Positions 58,595 to 64,000 of a stretch of DNA of 64,000 bases are shown piece after piece. The notes below the pieces were generated by a model that ran no database searches, was not told the DNA's origin, and saw nothing but the letters and a program-made list of their open reading frames with translations. Position numbers and translations under genes: made by a program. This DNA is from Cryptomeria japonica. Lineage: Eukaryota > Streptophyta > Pinopsida > Cupressales > Cupressaceae. Numbering within the stretch: the stretch's first letter is position 1; every line of letters starts with the position of its first letter. Location: assembly GCF_030272615.1 (NCBI RefSeq), contig NC_081406.1:140400361-140464360 (forward strand). Direction: 5' to 3'.

Positions 58595-59770
58595 TTGAGA
58601 CCAAAAGCTGACACAATTATTCCAAATAATATAGAAGCTATCCCTTCTTCGACATACATTGACCCTGAATCATTGAAACCTTCAACATCAAAACAAGGTG
58701 AGCTTAAAGGGAAATATTTGGACAAAGGCATGGGTGAATACACTTTGAATCAAACCATGTGCTTACAACAAGTTATGAGTTCACCAAAAGAATATGGATG
58801 ACCACATCCTTCTAAACAGGTATCTATCATTACACTCAAATGGGATGCTACTATCTTCCAAAAGTGGGGTGAAATGGAAGAAGAGTTATACAAAATTATT
58901 TACAAGGACCTTGAAGATTGAACACAAGATCACATCAACATACCATGCAAAAAATATGGCAAAGGGTTCAAGATCCTACAAAAGTTTGGGTATGATGGTA
59001 AAAGTCCTCTCGGTTTAAGAAAGGAAGGTATCATTCAACCTTTGCAACCAGAATTGACATTTAAAAAGGAGCGCTCAAAAGGGCTTGGTTTCATGTCTTC
59101 TAGGGTAAATACTCAAAAGACAAAAAATGAATTACAAATCAAGGCTTCTAAAGATAAACAAGAGAACCACTATTCCACAGACTCCAATGATTGGGAATGG
59201 GGTTCAAAAAAATCCTCCAGTGACTATGAGCTCACCAAGACATTCAGGGAACTAGGTGAACCTATAGAAGAAGAGGAATTTTAGAGAAAATTCAAAGTTG
59301 GTCAAGAAACAACCCCTGAGGATCCCACACAATCTTTGTCTCTAGGTTCTAGGTCAAAATCACGAAGAATGAGGACACCCGTCCTAGAATGCGCTACTAG
59401 TGATGACAATTTGGACTTGTTCATGATTGAGACAGATGAGGAGAGTGCCAATGATGACCTTGACATACCTGAATATAACTGCATCTTCACCCTTAGTCCC
59501 CCTGACTTTGAAAATATTGAAGGCCTTCCCCTTGTTCACCACCAACTTATTGACTAGGACCATGAAGGACCTGTACAGTTTGACACATTCCAAAATGATG
59601 AAGCCTTTATTGACTATCTAGGCATATGAGATGATCTTCCACTTGGGGACCATAAGGAAGGATACACCATAGAACTCAACAGTGTGGCATATTTTGGTGA
59701 GGGGGTTGGGCCTTTTAGTCGCAAAAAAGTAAAAAATAAAAACAAATCATGGGTCTTATTGTGAAAACCG
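58595..59770 (+). pseudogene. H G-patch and linker region
   Basis: Still in the protease frame. Residues encoded at 58955-59090 read Y-G-K-G-F-K-I-L-Q-K-F-G-Y-D-G-K, then P-L-G-L-R-K-E-G-I, then K-G-L-G-F: a degenerate G-patch, glycine spacing retained. G-patch domains after the protease are known in some retroelements and betaretroviruses and bind RNA or RT. An acidic linker (SDDNLDLFMIETDEESAND) follows. The frame then changes before RT. Ogre-like Tat elements have an intron between protease and RT, so splicing here is possible. Confidence 0.7.
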
Positions 59771-59774
59771 CACT

Positions 59775-61352
59775 GTGGCATTGTCTGACCCCAAAAAGGT
59801 AAAAAGAAAGGACGTATCTAAGGGTGAAAACCTCTCTGAGGTACCCAAAGATGGAAGGCTTAGCTTTCTCCCAGCATCATATGAAGAAAAATCATCTATG
59901 TTAGTAGAGGAGACAATCAAAACAAACATTGGTACAAAAGAAATCCCACATAACATATTCCTGGCACAATCTCTGACAGAGATAGAAAGACCAAAGTTCA
60001 TAAGTTTCTTCACAGAGTGAAAAATCAATTTTGCATGGTCATATGTTGATACGCCGGGACTGGATCCAGATTTACTAATGCATCATTTGATAGTTAAATC
60101 AGGAGCAAAACTAGTGAAATAGAAATTAAGAAAGATGCATCCCCAAGTGGCATTATTAGTCAAGGCGGAGCTTGAAAAATTATTGGATCTCAAATTCATA
60201 CGCCCAATTGATTGTCCTGAATGGATCTCTAACTTAGTACCAATTAGTAAGCCAGATCATAGCATGAAAATATGCACAGATTTCAGAGACATCAACAAAG
60301 CTTGTCCTAAGGATGATTTTCCATTGCCAAATATTGACCTGATTGTAGATCTCACAGCAGGTCATGTGATGTTATCTTTGATGGATGGATTCTTCGGCTA
60401 CAATCAAATAAAAATTGCATCCGAGGATCAACACAAAACAACGTTTACTTGTCCCTGGGGAACTTTCTTCTGGAATTTCATGCCCTTCGGGCTAAAGAAT
60501 GCATGCGCTACATATCAAAGAGCCATGACTACCATCTTTCATGATCTCATGCACATAACTGTAGAAGATGTTGATGACCTTTTGGGAAAATAAATAGACA
60601 GAGCTACACATTTGGACATACTTTCAATCATTTTTGATCGGTTGGAAAAATATAAAGTAAGATTAAACCCCAAGAAATGTGTCTTTGGAGTAACCTCCGG
60701 GAAGCTCATAGGATTCATTGTCTCAAAAAGAGGAATTGAAGCCGATCCAACAAAATTCAAGGTGATCCTAGAGATTCCACCACCGAGAAATATCAGTCAA
60801 CTTCGATCTTTACAAGGAAGACTCCAGTCCATATGAAGATTCATAAAACAACTTGCAGATAAATGCCATCCTTTTCAACACTTGCTACACAAAAACATCA
60901 AATTCAAATGGGATGATAACTGTCAATAGGCTTTTTAGATACTCAAATATTATCTTCTAAATCCACTAGTCTTGATGTCACCAATTCTAGAACAACCCCT
61001 ATTACTCTACATATCAGCTACATCAACAACACTGGGGGCACTCTTAGGACAACAAGATGTCGAGGGAAAAGAAAAGGCAGTCTACTACATCAGTCGTACT
61101 TTGGTAGGCTATGAGCTAAACTACACACCAATTGAGCGTGTGTGTCTCGCTGTGGTCTTTGCTTCGCAGAAATTAAGACACTACATGCTAACTCATAAAA
61201 CTAAGCTAGTTGTAAGGATCAATCCATTGAAATACCTTCTCAATAAAGTGACACTTACTGGTCGACTGGCCAAATGGGTGATGCTCTTGAGTGAATTTGA
61301 TATTGAATATGTAGACAGAAAAGCAATAAAAGGACAAGCCATCACAGATTAG
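59775..61352 (+). pseudogene. H reverse transcriptase and first RNase H
   Basis: New frame from about 59775. RT landmarks: LRKMHPQVALLVKAELEKLL, FIRPIDCPEWISNLVPI, CTDFRDINKACPKDDFPLP, LMDGFFGYNQIKI, TFTCPWGTFFWNFMPFGLKN, TYQRAM. The catalytic box reads V-E-D-V-D-D, where Y-V/I-D-D is expected, so the tyrosine is lost. The connection domain follows (PPPRNISQLRSLQGRLQ). First RNase H: LLLYISATSTTLGALL, KAVYYISRTL, Y-T-P-I-E-R, FDIEYVDRKAIKGQAI. Six or more stops, no frameshift. Confidence 0.9.
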
Positions 61353-61824
61353 TTAGTAGATACTCCCATGATAGATGATGCTCCTCTAACTTCAAAATTT
61401 CTAGATGAATCCATCTTGATGGTATCACACATGAATCCTGGGCAATTGTACTTTGATGGCTCATACACATAGTATGGTGTAGGCACTGGCATCCTTTTCA
61501 TCACACCTCAAGGAGATTCCATACCAAAATCATATCGATTATCATTTCCTTTCACTAATAACATAGCAGAATATGAGGCATTAACAACTGGATTACGGAT
61601 TGTAGTTTAGTGGAAGATCCAGGAACTTCATGTTTTTGGGGACTCTCAACTTGTAATTCATCAAGCAACTGATGAATACCAAACAAAGGATGAAAAATTA
61701 ATGCCTTACAAGAAAATGGTGGATGACCTGAAACAACATTTCACAAAGTTAAACTTTGAGCAAATACCAAGAGAGCAGAATCGAGCCGCAGATGCCATGG
61801 CTACTATTGCTTCACTGATAAATT
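61353..61824 (+). pseudogene. H second RNase H (archaeal-type, Tat hallmark)
   Basis: Same frame, separate domain: L-Y-F-D-G-S-Y-T (first Asp), N-N-I-A-E-Y-E-A-L (Glu), V-F-G-D-S-Q-L-V-I (second Asp), Q-I-P-R-E-Q-N-R-A-A-D-A-M-A (last Asp). The four acidic residues are all present. Three stops. Acquisition of this extra RNase H next to a degenerate original defines the Tat clade of plant gypsy elements. Confidence 0.9.
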
Positions 61825-61869
61825 AACCACAGAATGAAACCCGCTATGAGTTCTTGGTGGATAACCTTT

Positions 61870-63183
61870 TGGTTCCCTCGTATTAGATCACTCTTTCTGA
61901 GATGATAGGTGTCATTGGTCCTGATTCCCAGTTATACGGGTCCATTTTCACATACCTTCATAATAATATCCTTCCTCCTAACTTATCCAATAATCAATGT
62001 CGCACTTTCATTCACCAATCTTCTCAATACATCATTTTAGCCGATATCCTATACTGTCGAGGTCTAGATGGCACTCTTCTTAGATGTTTAGAAAGGGACG
62101 AAGCTCAAATCGCGTTATGCTATGTTCATGAAGGGATATGTGGTCCACATTCTAATGGTCCTACCTTAGCCAAGAAACTCATCAGGACTGGATATTTCTA
62201 GCCCAATATGGAAAAAGACTCATATCAGTTTGTCAAAAAATGTAAGCAATGTCAAATTCATAGAGACCTTATTCATGCACTAGCACAAGAACTTCAACTG
62301 ATTGCAACTCCTTGGCCCTTTTGCCAGTGGGGACTCAATCTCATAGGAAAGATTCACCCTCCTTCCAATGGCCACAAATTTAGCATCACTGCCATAGAGT
62401 ATTTCACAAAATGGATTGAAGACGTGCCTCTTACACAAGTCACTAGAAAATAGATTGCTACATTCATTCTCAACTACATCATTTGTCGGTATGGTATTCC
62501 TATTTCCATAATCACCGATAACAGATGTCCCTTCAAAAATCAAGATGTTCATGAACTTTGTGATCACTTCCATATTACCCATCATTTCTACATGCCCTAT
62601 TACCCCCAAGGTAATAGTCAAGCTGAGGCATCTAATAAAACCATTCTTAAAATCCTAAAAAAGATAGTCGATAACACTAGCCGCAATTGGCATATCGAAC
62701 TAAATCCCGCACTTTGGGCTTATCATACAAGTGTTCACACACCTATAGGAGCCACACCTTATTCACTTATCTATGGCATTGAAGCTATCTTTCCTATCAA
62801 GTTCGATTTACCATCTTTACGAGTCTCTTTACAAAACATTACCAGTGATGAAGACTATAGGGTCTCTCGCTTACAAGAACTAGAACTATTGGATGAACGA
62901 AGACAAATTGCTTTTAATCACCTTAAGGATTATCAACAACGAATGAGTCATAGTTACAATCATAAAGTGAATCCTCATGCATTTGAGGTGGGTGACTTAG
63001 TTCTCAAAGAAAATCCTAAAAATCAGCAAGACAGAGAGAAGAAGGGCAAGTTTGAACCAAATTGGCTTGGTCCTTACATCATTACAACATCCTATGGATT
63101 GGGTGAATATCAGCGTTCAACTCCAGATGGCAAACCTTTTGAGGATCCTATTAATAGCAGGCACCTTTGTAGGTTTTACACAT
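61870..63183 (+). pseudogene. H integrase
   Basis: Same frame to TAG 63181-63183. HHCC zinc-binding region: HEGICGPHSNGPTLAKKLIR ... KCKQCQIHR (H, H, C, C present). Core: W-G-L-N-L-I-G-K-I, where Asp is expected at N; I-I-T-D-N with catalytic Asp; Q-A-E-A-S-N-K with Glu. C-terminal part has LWAYHTSVHTPIGATPYSL, IFPIKFDLPSLRV, NHKVNPHAFEVGDLVLKEN, KFEPNWLGPYII, ending INSRHLCRFYT. Two internal stops (62199, 62451). Would insert the cDNA; inactive. Confidence 0.9.
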
Positions 63184-64000
63184 AGCTCTTAAGAGTATCC
63201 TAAAAAAAAAAAAATCATAAACATAAAAAATCGTTACTTGGTGAAAACCTAGCAAACAGGCGCCTTGTGACACAAAAAAATTGAAAAATAAAAAAAAGTA
63301 AAGAAAAACATTTCATCCAATGGTGAAAACCACTTTGGTGGTGCCCTGGGCAAGTACCATGGTGAAAACCGGGTCACCAGCACCATGCGTAGAGACATTG
63401 TTCCTCCCTCCTTCAGGATTCACTTTCATCTCGTCACTTTGCACACACTCACAACCTTTCCATCCATAATAAATCAGCTCCTATGTATGGCTAAGGCAAA
63501 TCTTGCATCTAGTGATGGGTGTGGAACTGAGCGCATCACATGTTTTGAGAAGTACAATTTCTTTTAGTTTTCTTCAGTCTATCTGTGCGCAATCCACAAT
63601 AAAACAACATTCGCATCGCCAATCCGCAATAAATTTCTATCTTCTCTGCAATAAAGTATCAGTTTCATGGATTCAGTCAGTTTCAGATGAGATGCAGCAA
63701 CAATGGGCCTCAACAAATCAAATCTTTCAATAGACTCAGACAACATTATGGTTCAGTTCTATCTATCCTTTTGGGAAAGTAAACATTGTGACCACAATCA
63801 ATTAGACTTATACAAGTGACAAGAGACACTAAACTTGAGGACTACAGTGGATGTTGGTGTCAAGTCTTGGTTTTCTTTTGATTTTTATCTTTTTGGTGAC
63901 ATGTCTTTTAGCTTTTCCAGGATGTCTCTGACTAGAGATTTTATCTCCAGGATGTCTTTGACTAGAAAGGCGAGGATGGGGTATCGTCACCTATTTTTAT
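63184..64000 (+). other. H 3' untranslated region
   Basis: No gene recognised up to the window end. A-rich stretches and tggtgaaaacc phrases (63239, 63321, 63360) occur. A direct repeat ccaggatgtctctgactaga / ccaggatgtctttgactaga is at about 63919 and 63950. The 3' LTR and any antisense ORF would lie outside. Confidence 0.6.

Larger units (their letters stand above)
53287..64000 (+). mobile_element. Element H: Tat-type Ty3/gypsy, continues past window
   Basis: Order on the plus strand: truncated 5' LTR and leader, Gag, zinc finger, protease, G-patch, RT, RNase H, second RNase H, integrase. The second RNase H after the first is the defining trait of the Tat lineage. Three frames are used: gag N-terminus, then gag C-terminus to G-patch, then RT to integrase. 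At least twenty stops inactivate it. The 5' side of the LTR is missing (it joins the PMD fragment at 53286); the 3' LTR lies outside. Confidence 0.88.

Overview
The window is repeat-derived DNA from a seed plant. Every recognisable coding stretch belongs to a transposable element: L1-type LINE, Ty1/copia and Ty3/gypsy. I see no host gene, rRNA, tRNA or CRISPR array. Very long LTRs, deep nesting, heavy stop-codon decay and Tat-type gypsy elements suggest a large repeat-rich genome. A conifer is my best guess, but that is inference.

The window resolves into a nest. The host frame is a decayed minus-strand gypsy element ('G', Tat-like). Its gag starts at 44001. Read towards lower coordinates, its gag-protease frame is interrupted by a 667-bp inverted-repeat element (41859-42525), by a 972-bp inverted-repeat element (40631-41602), by a solo copia-type LTR with 5-bp target duplication (23296-24163 plus 39455-39588), and by a compound insertion (1043-23222). 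The frame resumes at 780-1042.

The solo LTR is split by a 15.3-kb minus-strand gag-protease element ('Outer', 24164-39454, twin 1226-bp LTRs). Outer's protease is split by a 7.6-kb minus-strand element ('Inner', 27397-34996). Inner has a copia-like primer site and polypurine tract but no visible reverse transcriptase or integrase. Instead it has a coiled-coil plus five-zinc-knuckle frame and one 1132-codon frame of unknown function. The compound insertion holds a gag-only element with 4.3-4.4-kb LTRs (2675-14243), whose LTRs carry a captured beta-hexosaminidase (GH20) fragment. It also holds a full-length L1-type LINE (16972-23136) with a 21-bp target duplication.

The right part (44-64 kb) contains G's truncated 5' LTR, copia LTRs with a coiled-coil leader (47152-50150), and the 3' end of another Tat-like element ('K'): LTR, polypurine tract, tandem arrays and an antisense plant-mobile-domain frame. 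It ends with a plus-strand Tat element ('H', 53287 to beyond the edge) with gag, protease, G-patch, RT, RNase H, a second RNase H and integrase.

Almost all coding frames are broken by TAG/TGA codons that look like C-to-T decay of methylated cytosine, so most genes here are fossils. The most novel items are Inner's pol-replacing frame, the GH20 capture, a 40-nt inverted filler in Inner's 5' LTR, and the 667-bp element with 109-bp inverted repeats.
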